DNA from: Pseudomonas sp. HN11
GTDB taxonomy: Bacteria > Pseudomonadota > Gammaproteobacteria > Pseudomonadales > Pseudomonadaceae
Length of the DNA stretch: 64,000 nt
Assembly (NCBI RefSeq): GCF_021390155.1
Contig: NZ_CP089985.1
Location: 1,127,001-1,191,000, forward strand
Direction of reading: 5' to 3'
The notes under the pieces are model-generated. The model was not told where the DNA came from. It did not search any database and was given only the letters and a program-made list of their open reading frames with translations. Each line of letters starts with the position of its first letter. Position 1 is the first letter of the stretch. Below, one piece after another: positions 19,062-30,460 of the stretch. The position numbers and the translations under genes are program-made.

Positions 19062-20012
19062 CTAGACGACCTTCAATGTGTAGGTAGCCCAACCGGAGAC
19101 AGGCTGGTTCGCAGTGCTGTACTCGGCAAACTGGATCAAGGCATTGCCTTGAGCGTCGGGCTGCAGCGGTGGATGGAGTATCAGGCTCCAATTGCCTGAT
19201 GCATTTGCTTGAGCCTGGCCATGAAAAATACTGCCGCTGGCGTTATAGAACCAAATGGTCGAGTAGGGCGTTGCCAGGCCTTGCAAGAAGGGATGGGAGG
19301 CACTGACTGTAGTTGAACTGGTCAGCACGGGCGCACTTCCGGCCGGGCGGGGCGTATTACCTGGCGTGGTGCCACCGCCTCCTGCGCCGGTGCTGAGGAT
19401 CAAGTTGGCGCCCGTCCAAGGGGAGAGCTGCTGACCAGCAGTGTTGAATTCGGCCAGGGCGATGCTGACGTTGCCGTAGGCGTCGGTTGCCAATGGTTGG
19501 TTGGGGGTAAGGCTCCAGTTGCCGAATTGATCGGCTCTGGCCGAACCGTAATTCACGCTTCCGCCTGCGAGGAGGACTTGGACTATCGCGTATGGCGCGG
19601 CCACGCCTTGTAGCAGTGGCTGGCGCGAGTTGATGGTCGTTGAGCTGGTGAGCACTGGAGGGCTTCCTGGCGGCAGGATCGCACCGCCCGGGGTCGTGCC
19701 ACCGCCTCCTGCGCTGGTGCTGAGGATCAAGTTGGCGCCCGTCCAGGGGGAGCGTTGCTGACCAGCAGTGTCGAATTCGGCCAGGGCGATGCTGACTTTG
19801 CCATAGGCGTCGGTTGCCAATGGTTGGTTGGGGGTAAGACTCCAGTTGCCGAATTGATCGGCTCTGGCCGAACCGTAATTCACGCTTCCGCCTGCGAGGA
19901 AGACATGGACTATCGCGTATGGCGCGGCCATGCCTTGTAGCAGTGGCTGGCGGGAGTTGATGGTTGTTGAGCTGGTGAGCGCGGGAGCGCTGCCGGAGGG
20001 TAGCGAGGGCAT
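19062..20012 (-). CDS. Protein of three tandem Ig-like repeats, function unknown
   Basis: A 316-residue protein made of three repeats of about 109 residues. Each opens with a linker and then VLTSSTTINSRQPLLQG-type sequence, followed by a strand pattern with NYGSARADQFGNWSLTPNQP and IALAEF. Repeats 1 and 2 are almost identical, and repeat 3 is diverged. Glycine/proline-rich linkers (GGGGTTPG) separate them. The strand-rich pattern with a GxW core resembles bacterial Ig-like domains of adhesins, but there is no visible signal peptide or membrane segment. The start at 20012 has a good GGAGA ribosome-binding site. It lies between valS and the holC group, where most Pseudomonas have no gene. Export and function are unknown. 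Confidence 0.75.
   Translation of the reverse strand: MPSLPSGSAPALTSSTTINSRQPLLQGMAAPYAIVHVFLAGGSVNYGSARADQFGNWSLTPNQPLATDAYGKVSIALAEFDTAGQQRSPWTGANLILSTSAGGGGTTPGGAILPPGSPPVLTSSTTINSRQPLLQGVAAPYAIVQVLLAGGSVNYGSARADQFGNWSLTPNQPLATDAYGNVSIALAEFNTAGQQLSPWTGANLILSTGAGGGGTTPGNTPRPAGSAPVLTSSTTVSASHPFLQGLATPYSTIWFYNASGSIFHGQAQANASGNWSLILHPPLQPDAQGNALIQFAEYSTANQPVSGWATYTLKVV
19369..19980. repeat. Direct repeat of 285 bases, offset 327, inside the Ig-like gene
   Basis: Bases 19369-19653 and 19696-19980 are nearly identical. The offset of 327 is exactly 109 codons, so copy-number change by recombination would keep the frame. The near-identity points to recent duplication or gene conversion. Confidence 0.9.
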
Positions 20013-20178
20013 GGTGTTTCTCCAGTTAGAGGTTGTCTGGCAACCTTTCACGAAGTCCCCCGGCTTTATCTACTGTCAGAAATTACAGTTGTGACCAATG
20101 GTACTGTTAATGAACTCCTGAATGACACGTATGAGGCAGGAAGACACATTGCTGGCGAGAATCGTCAGTTGTTCGCTT

Positions 20179-20559
20179 TCATGACTGATATTGACTCAAC
20201 AACCGTTCCATCCGCGCATCCAACCGACGCTTGATCTCAGTCTCGATATGCGGGGCAAAGTCGTCGATCACGTCTTGCATGATCAACTGCGCAGCGGCGC
20301 GCAGTTCGTTGTCCAGGTGCAGCAGCAGGGCGTCGGGACCTTTTTCGACAGCGGCAGGCGCGGCGGCCTCGACCACCGGCGCCGGCTCGACCGGCTTGCC
20401 GCCCACCATGTCGAACAACAGCGGAATCTGTACCTCGCCCTCGACCGATTCGGTCAACAGCGGCGGCTGCAAATCATCATCACCCAGCAACTGGCGGATC
20501 GACTCAAGGTCGTCCAGCAGGTGATCGTCTTTTTTCAGAGGGTTGGGAGTGTCCATCAT
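20179..20559 (-). CDS. Conserved protein next to holC, function unknown
   Basis: A 126-residue acidic protein that starts MMDTPNPLKKDDHLLDDLES. It has a leucine/aspartate-rich N-terminal half, an alanine/proline linker (EPAPVVEAAAPAAVEKG) and a C-terminal amphipathic helix pair (QLIMQDVIDDFAPHIETEIK, then RRLDARMERLLSQY). In Pseudomonas a gene of this size sits between holC and valS. Its start falls five bases before the holC stop on the transcript, so it follows holC very closely. I cannot assign a function; partnership with the replisome is only suggested by position. The second ATG at 20556 is an equal choice for the start. Confidence 0.72.
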   Translation of the reverse strand: MMDTPNPLKKDDHLLDDLESIRQLLGDDDLQPPLLTESVEGEVQIPLLFDMVGGKPVEPAPVVEAAAPAAVEKGPDALLLHLDNELRAAAQLIMQDVIDDFAPHIETEIKRRLDARMERLLSQYQS

Positions 20560-20563
20560 GTGC

Positions 20564-20992
20564 TCAAAGTCGTTGAAGCCGGTGATCTTGCAGAGGATAG
20601 CCCTGTTCGCGGTAGAAACGGAAACTCTCCCGCGCGGCCTGACGAATAGCCGGATCTTCCACCACGACCTCCGCCACACGGGCGAATGCCTTGGCGAAAG
20701 GCGGTACTTTCAGGTCCAGGTTGACCAGCAGGTCCTTATGGTCGCCACAACTGTCCCCTAAACCCAGGACAACCAGGCTGTCGGGTTCAGACTCGGCGGG
20801 GCCGTGGGGCACGAAGCTTTCACCCTTGAAGCGCCACAGGCGGGCATCAAGCTCGTCGCGTTGGGCGGCATCGCTGCAATGCAGGTAGATGCGGTGGCCC
20901 ATGCGCCAGGCTTTTTCGGTGAGTTTACAGGCAAAGTCCAGGCGCGCGAACGGGTCGGCGCTGGGCAATATATAGAAGTCGACTTGGGTCAT
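20564..20992 (-). CDS. holC: DNA polymerase III chi subunit
   Basis: A 142-residue protein of the HolC family, which links the clamp loader to single-strand binding protein. MTQVDFYILPSADPFARLDFACKLTEKAW at the start and the YREQGYPLQDHRL end are characteristic (only short parts are quoted here). The segment RIYLHCSDAAQRDELDARLW carries the conserved LW before the FKGESFVPH block. It follows pepA in the same direction, as in other gammaproteobacteria. Confidence 0.94.
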   Translation of the reverse strand: MTQVDFYILPSADPFARLDFACKLTEKAWRMGHRIYLHCSDAAQRDELDARLWRFKGESFVPHGPAESEPDSLVVLGLGDSCGDHKDLLVNLDLKVPPFAKAFARVAEVVVEDPAIRQAARESFRFYREQGYPLQDHRLQRL

Positions 20993-21046
20993 TGCAGTTC
21001 CTGAGACCGGGGCGGTGGTGCAATCATCGCCCCGGCGTCTTCAGCT

Positions 21047-22561
<1,515 letters not shown>

Positions 22562-22820
22562 TTAGCCAGGAGTCTGTACTCCGGCTTTAATACTAGGCAG
22601 CTGTGTAAACCGCCGGCGACAAAGGCCGCAGTTTGAACCTCGCCGGCGGAGCCTGACAACCCTTGTCACCCGCTTTGTGCATGCGCATGAGGTTGCGCAG
22701 TGACAGGCGCGGTCAATCACAGGATAATGCGCCATCTTTTTAGCCGGCCCGTGCAAACGGGCTGACTCGGTATGCTTGCTTGTTTGGCCGCCTTAGCCTG
22801 ACAACCCTGGAGTGTCTGGT

Positions 22821-23939
22821 TTGATCGTCTTCCGTTATCTGTCCCGCGAAGTCCTGTTGACCCTGAGTGCCGTGAGTGCGGTGTTGCTGGTCATCATCAT
22901 GAGTGGTCGTTTCGTTAAATACCTGGCCCAGGCTGCCTCCGGCGCTTTGGACCCAGGCTCGCTGTTCCTGATCATGGGCTTTCGCCTGCCGGGCTTCCTG
23001 CAGCTGATCCTGCCGTTGGGCCTGTTCCTCGGGATCCTGCTGGCCTACGGCCGCCTGTACCTCGAAAGCGAAATGACCGTGCTCTCGGCCACCGGCATGA
23101 GCCAACAGCGCCTGCTGGGCATGACCATGATCCCGGCCGCCGGCGTTGCGTTGATCGTGGCCTGGCTGAGCCTGAGCCTGGCCCCACAGGGCGCCATGCA
23201 GTTCCAGCTGGTACTGAATAAACAGGACGCGATGACCGAGTTCGATACCCTCGAACCGGGTCGCTTCCAAGCGCTCAATGACGGTTCGCGGGTGACCTAC
23301 ACCGAAACCATGACCGACGACCGCGCCAACCTGGGCGGTGTGTTCATCTCCGAAAAACGTCTGGGCCAAGACAAAAAAGACCGTGGCATTTCCGTGCTGG
23401 TGGCCGATTCGGGTCGCCAGGAAGTGCGTCCTGACGGCAGCCGCTACCTGATCCTGGAAAATGGCTATCGCTACGATGGCAGCCCGGGCATGGCCGATTA
23501 CCGAGCAATCAAGTACGACACCTATGGTGTGATGCTGGCGCGTCCGGATATCAGCGACGAGGTCACCGACCGCGACGCCATCCCGACCACCGAGCTGTTC
23601 GGCAGTAAAGAACTGCGTTCGATCGCCGAGTTGCAATGGCGTATTTCCCTGCCACTGCTGGTGTTCATCGTGACCTTGATGGCCGTGCCGCTGTCGCGCG
23701 TGAACCCGCGCCAAGGCCGTTTCCTCAAGCTGTTGCCGGCAATTCTGCTGTACATGGCTTACCTGACCATCCTGATTTCCGCCCGTGGCTCCCTGGAGAA
23801 AGGCAAGCTGTCGCCGACCCTGGGCCTGTGGTGGGTGCACGGGATCTTCCTGGTGATCGGCCTGGGGCTGCTCTACTGGGAACCGATCCGTTTGAAAATG
23901 AAGAGCCGTCGTGGCCAGAAGGAGTTGGCTCGTGGCTAA
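22821..23939 (+). CDS. lptF: LPS export permease LptF
   Basis: A 372-residue inner-membrane protein of the LptB2FG transporter that extracts LPS for export to the outer membrane. IVFRYLSREVLLTLSAVSAV at the N-terminus, helices in the first 110 residues, a periplasmic beta-jellyroll (about 130-260) and three C-terminal helices fit YjgP/YjgQ. The start is taken as the TTG at 22821 because GGAG (22809-22812) lies eight bases before it; a GTG at 22812 would overlap that site. It overlaps lptG by eight bases. Confidence 0.93.
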   Translation: MIVFRYLSREVLLTLSAVSAVLLVIIMSGRFVKYLAQAASGALDPGSLFLIMGFRLPGFLQLILPLGLFLGILLAYGRLYLESEMTVLSATGMSQQRLLGMTMIPAAGVALIVAWLSLSLAPQGAMQFQLVLNKQDAMTEFDTLEPGRFQALNDGSRVTYTETMTDDRANLGGVFISEKRLGQDKKDRGISVLVADSGRQEVRPDGSRYLILENGYRYDGSPGMADYRAIKYDTYGVMLARPDISDEVTDRDAIPTTELFGSKELRSIAELQWRISLPLLVFIVTLMAVPLSRVNPRQGRFLKLLPAILLYMAYLTILISARGSLEKGKLSPTLGLWWVHGIFLVIGLGLLYWEPIRLKMKSRRGQKELARG

Positions 23940-25011
23940 GCTCGATCGCTACATTGGTAACAGCGTACTGATCGCCATCCTGGCGGTATTGGGCATCATC
24001 CTTGGCTTGGCGTCGTTGTTCGCCTTTATCGATGAAGTGGGCAACGTCAGTGACACCTACACCGTGTGGGACGTGCTGAGCTACGTGGCCCTCACCGCAC
24101 CGCGTCGCCTCTACGACATGATGCCGATGGCCGCCTTGATCGGCTGCCTGATCGGCCTGGGTAGCCTGGCCAGCAACAGCGAATTGACCATCATGCGCGC
24201 CGCCGGGGTGTCCATCGCTCGTATCGTCTGGGCCGTCATGAAACCCATGCTGCTGCTGATGGCGTGCAGCGTGCTGATCGGCGAGTACGTTGCGCCGCCT
24301 GCGGAATCCACTGCCCAGGCCAATCGAGCCCTGGCCCAGGGCTCGGGCGATGCGCAAAGCGCCAAGCATGGTCTGTGGCACCGCCAGGGCGATGAATTCA
24401 TCCATATCAACGCCGTGCAACCCGGCGGCCTGTTGATCGGTGTGACCCGCTACACGTTCGACAAAGAACGTCACCTGCTGGAGTCCAGCTTTGCCAAACG
24501 TGCGCAGTACAGCGGCGAAAAATGGCAACTCAGCGACGTTACCACTACGTACTTCCGTAATATCGGTCAAGGCACCAAGGCCAGCACTGAAGTGATCAAT
24601 GTGCCGAGCCAGGAGTGGGATATCGCCCTCAAGCCGGAACTGTTGAATACCGTGGTGATGATCCCTGAGAGCTTGCCGATCTCCGGGCTGTGGGGATACA
24701 TCCATTACCTGAAGGATCAAGGCCTGAACAATGGCCGCTACTGGCTGGCATTCTGGGTCAAAGTGTTGCAGCCGGTGGTGACCGCCGCGCTGGTGCTGAT
24801 GGCGATCTCGTTCATCTTCGGCCCGTTGCGTTCGGTGACCCTGGGTCAGCGCGTGTTCACAGGCGTGCTGGTGGGCTTCACCTTCCGTATCGCCCAGGAC
24901 CTGCTCGGCCCGTCGAGCCTGGTATTTGGCTTCTCGCCGCTGTTTGCGGTGTTGGTGCCCACGGCCATTTGCGCCCTGGCCGGCTTCTGGCTGCTGCGCC
25001 GGGCCGGTTGA
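23932..25011 (+). CDS. lptG: LPS export permease LptG
   Basis: A 359-residue partner of LptF in the LPS transporter. AKLDRYIGNSVLIAILAVLG opens the first helix, followed by SYVALTAPRRLYDMMPMAAL and the LASNSELTIMRAAGVS loop that couples to the LptB ATPase. The C-terminal helices include PLRSVTLGQRVFTGVLVGF. It starts with GTG at 23932 behind AAGGAG, inside the end of lptF, so the two permeases are made together. A terminator follows. Confidence 0.93.
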   Translation: MAKLDRYIGNSVLIAILAVLGIILGLASLFAFIDEVGNVSDTYTVWDVLSYVALTAPRRLYDMMPMAALIGCLIGLGSLASNSELTIMRAAGVSIARIVWAVMKPMLLLMACSVLIGEYVAPPAESTAQANRALAQGSGDAQSAKHGLWHRQGDEFIHINAVQPGGLLIGVTRYTFDKERHLLESSFAKRAQYSGEKWQLSDVTTTYFRNIGQGTKASTEVINVPSQEWDIALKPELLNTVVMIPESLPISGLWGYIHYLKDQGLNNGRYWLAFWVKVLQPVVTAALVLMAISFIFGPLRSVTLGQRVFTGVLVGFTFRIAQDLLGPSSLVFGFSPLFAVLVPTAICALAGFWLLRRAG

Positions 25012-25027
25012 TTGCGTGCTTATGAAC

Positions 25028-25062
25028 AAAAAATGCCCCGGTCGAGAGATCGGGGCATTTTT
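25028..25062 (+). terminator. Rho-independent terminator after lptG
   Basis: AAAAAATGCCCCG pairs with CGGGGCATTTTT around a ten-base loop, just after the lptG stop. Confidence 0.9.
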
Positions 25063-25162
25063 GTTCTGGTCAGCAAAGATGACGTCTGGCCTGAGCATCA
25101 GGTACAATTCCCGGCTATTTTTCAGCGGGCAATCTGCCTGCAGCCTTTTTGAGTGTTGATCC

Positions 25163-26962
25163 GTGAGTGATTTGAGTCATATCCGCAATTTCTCCATCAT
25201 CGCCCACATTGACCATGGCAAGTCGACGCTGGCCGATCGATTCATCCAGATGTGCGGCGGCCTCGCCGAGCGTGAAATGGAAGCCCAGGTCCTGGACTCC
25301 ATGGATCTCGAACGTGAGCGCGGGATCACCATCAAGGCCCACAGCGTTACCTTGTATTACAAGGCCAAAGACGGCATCACCTACCAGCTGAACTTCATTG
25401 ACACCCCGGGCCACGTCGACTTCACCTATGAAGTCAGCCGTTCCCTGGCGGCCTGTGAAGGTGCCTTGCTGGTGGTCGACGCCGGCCAGGGCGTCGAGGC
25501 GCAGTCGGTTGCCAACTGCTACACCGCGATCGAGCAGGGCCTGGAAGTCATGCCCGTGCTGAACAAGATCGACCTGCCCCAGGCTGAGCCTGAGCGCGTC
25601 AAGGAAGAGATCGAGAAGATCATCGGCATCGACGCCACCGACGCCGTCACCTGCAGTGCCAAGACCGGCCTGGGTGTCGACGAAGTGCTCGAGCGCCTGG
25701 TGCACACTATTCCTGCGCCGACCGGCAACTACGAAGATCCGCTGCAAGCGTTGATCATCGACTCATGGTTCGACAACTACCTGGGCGTTGTTTCGCTGGT
25801 GCGCGTGCGTCACGGCCGCGTGAAGAAGGGCGACAAGATCCTGGTCAAGTCCACCGGCAAGATCCACCTGGTGGACAGCGTGGGTGTATTCAACCCCAAG
25901 CACACCGCGACCGTTGATCTGAAAGCCGGTGAAGTGGGTTTCATCATCGCCGGTATCAAGGACATCCACGGCGCGCCGGTGGGTGACACCCTGACCCTGA
26001 GCTCCACGCCGGACGTCGATGTGCTGCCAGGCTTCAAGCGCATCCAGCCGCAGGTCTACGCCGGTCTGTTCCCGGTCAGCTCCGACGACTTCGAAGACTT
26101 CCGCGAAGCCCTGCAGAAACTGACCCTCAACGACTCGTCGTTGCAGTACACCCCGGAAAGCTCCGACGCCCTGGGCTTTGGCTTCCGCTGTGGCTTCCTG
26201 GGTATGCTGCACATGGAAATCATCCAGGAGCGCCTCGAGCGCGAATACGACCTGGACCTGATCACTACCGCGCCAACCGTTATTTTCGAGCTGTTGCTGA
26301 AAACCGGTGAAACGATTTACGTCGACAACCCGTCCAAGCTCCCGGATCTCTCGGCAATCGAAGACATGCGCGAGCCTATCGTGCGGGCTAATATCCTGGT
26401 ACCGCAGGAGCACCTGGGCAACGTCATTACGCTGTGTATCGAAAAGCGTGGCGTACAGCGCGACATGCTGTTCCTCGGCACGCAGGTCCAAGTGACCTAT
26501 GACATGCCGATGAACGAAGTGGTACTGGACTTCTTCGACCGCCTCAAATCCACCAGCCGCGGCTATGCTTCGCTGGATTACCATTTCGACCGTTACCAAT
26601 CGGCTAATCTGGTGAAATTGGATGTGTTGATCAACGGCGACAAGGTTGATGCCCTGGCACTTATCGTGCACAAGGACAACGCGCACTACAAAGGTCGCCA
26701 GTTGACCGAGAAGATGAAAGAACTGATTCCGCGCCAGATGTTCGACGTCGCGATCCAGGCCGCCATCGGCGGGCAGATCATTGCGCGGACCTCCGTCAAG
26801 GCACTCAGAAAGAACGTACTGGCCAAATGCTACGGCGGTGACGTAAGCCGTAAGCGCAAGCTGCTTGAGAAGCAAAAGGCCGGTAAAAAACGCATGAAGC
26901 AAGTAGGTAATGTGGAAGTTCCACAAGAAGCCTTCCTTGCGGTGCTCAGGTTGGATAGTTAG
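25163..26962 (+). CDS. lepA: Elongation factor 4 (LepA)
   Basis: A 599-residue ribosome-associated GTPase that back-translocates or remodels stalled ribosomes. GTPase motifs are [17 protein letters not shown] (G1), the RGITIKA segment (G2), IDTPGHVDF (G3) and NKIDLP (G4). The C-terminal domain ends with the lysine-rich [16 protein letters not shown] typical of LepA. It starts with GTG. Five bases separate it from lepB, the conserved pair. Confidence 0.97.
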   Translation: MSDLSHIRNFSIIAHIDHGKSTLADRFIQMCGGLAEREMEAQVLDSMDLERERGITIKAHSVTLYYKAKDGITYQLNFIDTPGHVDFTYEVSRSLAACEGALLVVDAGQGVEAQSVANCYTAIEQGLEVMPVLNKIDLPQAEPERVKEEIEKIIGIDATDAVTCSAKTGLGVDEVLERLVHTIPAPTGNYEDPLQALIIDSWFDNYLGVVSLVRVRHGRVKKGDKILVKSTGKIHLVDSVGVFNPKHTATVDLKAGEVGFIIAGIKDIHGAPVGDTLTLSSTPDVDVLPGFKRIQPQVYAGLFPVSSDDFEDFREALQKLTLNDSSLQYTPESSDALGFGFRCGFLGMLHMEIIQERLEREYDLDLITTAPTVIFELLLKTGETIYVDNPSKLPDLSAIEDMREPIVRANILVPQEHLGNVITLCIEKRGVQRDMLFLGTQVQVTYDMPMNEVVLDFFDRLKSTSRGYASLDYHFDRYQSANLVKLDVLINGDKVDALALIVHKDNAHYKGRQLTEKMKELIPRQMFDVAIQAAIGGQIIARTSVKALRKNVLAKCYGGDVSRKRKLLEKQKAGKKRMKQVGNVEVPQEAFLAVLRLDS

Positions 26963-26967
26963 GTCCT

Positions 26968-27822
26968 ATGTCACTAAATTTCCCGCTGTTGCTGGTCATC
27001 GCCGTTGCCGTTTGCGGTCTCTTGGCGTTGCTCGATCTGGTGTTTTTCGCCCCGCGTCGGAGGGCGGCTATCGCGTCCTATCAGGGCAGCGTCAGCCAGC
27101 CCGATGGCGTGGTGATCGAGAAGCTGAACAAAGAGCCCCTGCTGGTTGAATACGGCAAGTCGTTCTTCCCGGTGTTGTTCATCGTGCTGGTGCTGCGTTC
27201 GTTCCTGGTGGAACCGTTTCAGATCCCGTCGGGGTCGATGAAGCCTACCCTGGACGTCGGCGACTTCATCCTGGTGAACAAGTTTTCCTACGGGATCCGC
27301 CTGCCGGTGATCGACAAGAAGGTCATCGAAGTCGGTGATCCGCAGCGCGGCGATGTGATGGTATTTCGCTATCCGAGCGACCCGAACGTCAACTACATCA
27401 AGCGTGTAGTCGGCTTGCCGGGCGACGTGATCCGCTACACCAGCGACAAGCGCCTGCTTATCAATGGTGAGTCGGTGGCCGAGAAACTGATCGGTTCCGA
27501 GCCGAACAGCCTGGGCAGCGCCGAGCTGTACCAGGAAAAACTCGGCACGGTGGAGCACGAAATCCGCAAGGAAATGAGCCGCTATCGTGCCCAGCCTGAC
27601 GGCCAGTGGACAGTGCCTGCCGGGCATTACTTCATGATGGGCGACAACCGCGACAACTCCAATGACAGCCGGTACTGGGATGACCCCAACATTCCCAAGG
27701 ACCTGCTGGGCATGGTTCCCGACCAGAATATCGTCGGCAAGGCCTTCGCGGTCTGGATGAGCTGGCCGGAACCCAAACTCAGCCACCTGCCGAATTTCTC
27801 GCGGGTCGGGCTGATCAAGTAA
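26968..27822 (+). CDS. lepB: Signal peptidase I
   Basis: A 284-residue inner-membrane serine protease that cleaves signal peptides of exported proteins. Two N-terminal membrane helices (about residues 3-25 and 57-76) precede the catalytic domain. The nucleophile is the second serine in IPSGSMKPTL and the general base is the lysine in NYIKRVVGLPGD; MGDNRDNSNDSRYW is the later family box. Directly downstream of lepA. Confidence 0.96.
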   Translation: MSLNFPLLLVIAVAVCGLLALLDLVFFAPRRRAAIASYQGSVSQPDGVVIEKLNKEPLLVEYGKSFFPVLFIVLVLRSFLVEPFQIPSGSMKPTLDVGDFILVNKFSYGIRLPVIDKKVIEVGDPQRGDVMVFRYPSDPNVNYIKRVVGLPGDVIRYTSDKRLLINGESVAEKLIGSEPNSLGSAELYQEKLGTVEHEIRKEMSRYRAQPDGQWTVPAGHYFMMGDNRDNSNDSRYWDDPNIPKDLLGMVPDQNIVGKAFAVWMSWPEPKLSHLPNFSRVGLIK

Positions 27823-27828
27823 TACAGG

Positions 27829-27850
27829 CGGCGCTGTGAACACAGCGCCG
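27829..27850. promoter_or_regulatory. Perfect hairpin between lepB and rnc
   Basis: CGGCGCTGTG and CACAGCGCCG form an inverted repeat, with AA between them, just after the lepB stop. It is followed by a short T-run (CTTTTC), so it could be a weak terminator or an RNase III-type processing stem ahead of rnc. Confidence 0.5.
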
Positions 27851-27972
27851 AATGCTTTTCTGGGGTGGGGACAAATCTGTCCTGCCTCATGCTGCACCAA
27901 CCAGGATTTGAATTTGAACACTGCGTCAATCGTCGATGGCCGCCGGTGCCACCAAATAGATATGGGTAAACC

Positions 27973-28662
27973 GTGAGCGTTTCTCTAAGTCGTCTCGAGC
28001 GCCAGCTCGGCTACACCTTCAAGGATCAGGAGTTGATGATCCTTGCCCTTACACACCGCAGCTTTGCAGGGCGCAATAACGAGCGCCTGGAGTTCCTCGG
28101 TGATGCAATCCTCAATTTCGTCGCCGGTGAAGCGCTGTTCGAGCGCTTCCCCCAAGCTCGCGAAGGCCAGCTGTCGCGTTTGCGTGCACGCCTGGTGAAA
28201 GGTGAGACCCTGGCCGTGTTGGCCCGTGGTTTCGGCTTGGGCGAGTACCTGCGCCTGGGGTCCGGTGAATTGAAGAGCGGTGGTTTCCGTCGCGAGTCGA
28301 TCCTGGCCGATGCCCTAGAAGCACTGATCGGTGCGATCTACCTTGATGCAGGCATGGAAGCGGCCAAGGAGCGCGTCACCGCATGGCTGACCTCCGAGAT
28401 CGAAAGCCTCACGCTGGTCGACACCAACAAAGACCCCAAGACCCGCCTGCAGGAATTCCTGCAGTCGCGCGGTTGCGAACTGCCACGCTACGAAGTGGTG
28501 GATATCCAGGGTGAGCCGCATTGCCGCGTGTTCTTCGTGGAATGTGAAATCACCTTACTGAACGAAAAAAGCCGAGGTCAGGGTGTGAGCCGTCGTATTG
28601 CCGAACAGGTAGCGGCCGCCGCAGCACTGATTGCCCTGGGTGTGGAGAATGGCCATGACTGA
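27973..28662 (+). CDS. rnc: Ribonuclease III
   Basis: A 229-residue double-strand-specific endoribonuclease. The catalytic signature [12 protein letters not shown] (residues about 36-47) and the [18 protein letters not shown] block with its second acidic site are intact. A double-stranded RNA-binding domain follows from about residue 155 ([14 protein letters not shown]). It starts with GTG and overlaps era by eight bases. In many bacteria RNase III cleaves its own leader. Confidence 0.96.
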   Translation: MSVSLSRLERQLGYTFKDQELMILALTHRSFAGRNNERLEFLGDAILNFVAGEALFERFPQAREGQLSRLRARLVKGETLAVLARGFGLGEYLRLGSGELKSGGFRRESILADALEALIGAIYLDAGMEAAKERVTAWLTSEIESLTLVDTNKDPKTRLQEFLQSRGCELPRYEVVDIQGEPHCRVFFVECEITLLNEKSRGQGVSRRIAEQVAAAAALIALGVENGHD

Positions 28663-29557
28663 TTCAACCGCAACACGCTGTGGCTATGTCGCTATCGTCG
28701 GCCGCCCGAACGTGGGCAAGTCCACGCTGCTGAACCACATCCTCGGCCAAAAGCTCGCGATCACCTCGCGCAAGCCGCAGACCACCCGCCACAACATGCT
28801 GGGCATCAAGACCGAAGGCACCGTGCAAGCGGTCTACGTCGATACCCCGGGCATGCACAAAGGCGGCGAGAAAGCCCTCAACCGCTACATGAACAAGACC
28901 GCGTCGGCCGCGTTGAAAGACGTCGACGTGGTGATCTTCGTGGTCGACCGCACCAAATGGACCGACGAAGACCAGATGGTCCTGGAGCGTGTGCAGTACG
29001 TCACCGGCCCATTGATCGTCGCGCTGAACAAGACCGACCGCATCGAAGACAAAGCCGAGCTGATGCCGCACCTGAGCTGGCTGCAGGAACAACTGCCGAA
29101 CGCCCAGATCATGCCGATCTCGGCTCAGCACGGCCACAACCTGGATGCCCTGGAGCGTGTGATCGCCGAGCACCTGCCGCATAACGAGCACTTCTTCCCG
29201 GAAGACCAGATCACCGACCGCAGCAGCCGTTTCCTTGCCGCCGAACTGGTGCGCGAGAAAATCATGCGCCAGATGGGCGCCGAGCTGCCGTACCAGATCA
29301 CCGTCGAGATCGAAGAGTTCAAACAGCAGGGCAAGACCTTGCACATCCATGCGCTGATCCTTGTCGAACGTGACGGCCAGAAGAAAATCATCATTGGCGA
29401 CAAGGGCGAACGCATCAAGCGCATCGGCACCGAGGCGCGCAAGGACATGGAGTTGCTGTTCGACTCCAAGATCATGCTCAACCTGTGGGTGAAGGTGAAG
29501 GGTGGCTGGTCCGATGATGAGCGTGCATTGCGCTCCCTGGGCTACGGCGACCTGTAA
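28655..29557 (+). CDS. era: GTPase Era
   Basis: A 300-residue GTPase needed for 16S rRNA maturation and 30S assembly. GTPase motifs are [16 protein letters not shown] (G1), [10 protein letters not shown] (G3) and LNKTDRI (G4). The C-terminal KH RNA-binding domain contains [15 protein letters not shown]. The start at 28655 is preferred over one two codons earlier because GGAG lies eight bases before it. The gene is separated from recO by a REP pair. Confidence 0.96.
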   Translation: MTDSTATRCGYVAIVGRPNVGKSTLLNHILGQKLAITSRKPQTTRHNMLGIKTEGTVQAVYVDTPGMHKGGEKALNRYMNKTASAALKDVDVVIFVVDRTKWTDEDQMVLERVQYVTGPLIVALNKTDRIEDKAELMPHLSWLQEQLPNAQIMPISAQHGHNLDALERVIAEHLPHNEHFFPEDQITDRSSRFLAAELVREKIMRQMGAELPYQITVEIEEFKQQGKTLHIHALILVERDGQKKIIIGDKGERIKRIGTEARKDMELLFDSKIMLNLWVKVKGGWSDDERALRSLGYGDL

Positions 29558-29582
29558 GCGGCCTTCGGTAACGCCGCAAGTC

Positions 29583-29676
29583 AAATGTGGGAGCGGGCTT
29601 GCTCGCGAATACGGTCTATCAGTGATGAATGTATCGACTGACACTCCGCCTTCGCGAGCAAGCCCGCTCCAACATT
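29583..29676. repeat. REP pair between era and recO
   Basis: AATGTGGGAGCGGGCTTGCT near 29584 and the complementary CGCGAGCAAGCCCGCTCC at about 29653-29670 form a head-to-head pair with unique sequence between. The pair sits inside an otherwise conserved gene series. Confidence 0.88.
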
Positions 29677-29719
29677 GGATAGTCGCAGTTTCTAGACCGT
29701 GCTTGTCAACGAGACCCCC

Positions 29720-30409
29720 ATGTCCCCATCCTCGCCCCCCAGCCAACTCGCCTACGTCCTACACAGCCGCGCCTACCGCGAGACCAGCGCCCTGGTGGAC
29801 TTCCTCACGCCCCAAGGCCGCCTGCGCGCGGTGTTGCGCAGCGCGCGGGGCAAGGCGGGCACGTTGGCGCGGCCTTTCGTGGCCCTGGACGTGGAGTTTC
29901 GCGGCAAGGGTGAACTGAAAAACGTCGGTCGCCTGGAAAGCGTCGGCACCTGCGCCTGGCTCAATGGCGAGGCCCTGTTCAGCGGTCTCTACCTCAATGA
30001 ACTGTTGATCCGTCTGCTTCCCGCCGAAGACCCGCACCCTGGCGTCTTTGATCACTACGCCGCCACCTTGCTGGCCCTGGCCGAAGGCCGTCCCCTGGAG
30101 CCGCTGCTGCGCGCTTTTGAGTGGCGCCTGCTCGACGACCTGGGGTATGGCTTCGAATTGAATAACGACCTGCACGGCGACCCCATCGCCGCCGACGGCA
30201 TGTATCGCCTGCAAGTGGACGCTGGCCTTGAGCGCGTCTACCTGCTGCAACCCGGCTTGTTCCAGGGCGCTGAGTTGCTCGCCATGAGCGAGGCGGATTG
30301 GACGGCTCCCGGCGCCTTGTCCGCTGCCAAACGCTTGATGCGCCAAGCCCTGGCCGTGCATCTGGGTGGACGGCCGCTGGTCAGTCGCGAGTTGTTTCGA
30401 AAGCCCTGA
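29720..30409 (+). CDS. recO: DNA repair protein RecO
   Basis: A 229-residue RecFOR-pathway mediator that loads RecA on gapped DNA. It begins with an OB-fold ([20 protein letters not shown], then [15 protein letters not shown]), followed by a helical domain with [17 protein letters not shown] and [12 protein letters not shown]. The zinc-binding cysteines of some RecO proteins are absent, as usual in this group. The ATG at 29720 gives the normal length. Confidence 0.94.
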   Translation: MSPSSPPSQLAYVLHSRAYRETSALVDFLTPQGRLRAVLRSARGKAGTLARPFVALDVEFRGKGELKNVGRLESVGTCAWLNGEALFSGLYLNELLIRLLPAEDPHPGVFDHYAATLLALAEGRPLEPLLRAFEWRLLDDLGYGFELNNDLHGDPIAADGMYRLQVDAGLERVYLLQPGLFQGAELLAMSEADWTAPGALSAAKRLMRQALAVHLGGRPLVSRELFRKP

Positions 30410-30460
30410 CAACCCCGTGTATGCTGTGCAGCGTTTCTTTCCCTTTTCAGGAGCGCTTCC

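Noticed and set aside
19321..19700. CRISPR-like repeat reading of the Ig gene repeats
   Set aside because: The repeats are long, coding and in frame, with no short repeat-spacer pattern.
23725..25107. Long minus-strand frame across lptF/lptG and the terminator
   Set aside because: Antisense to two well-supported membrane genes, with low-complexity composition rich in Gln and His.
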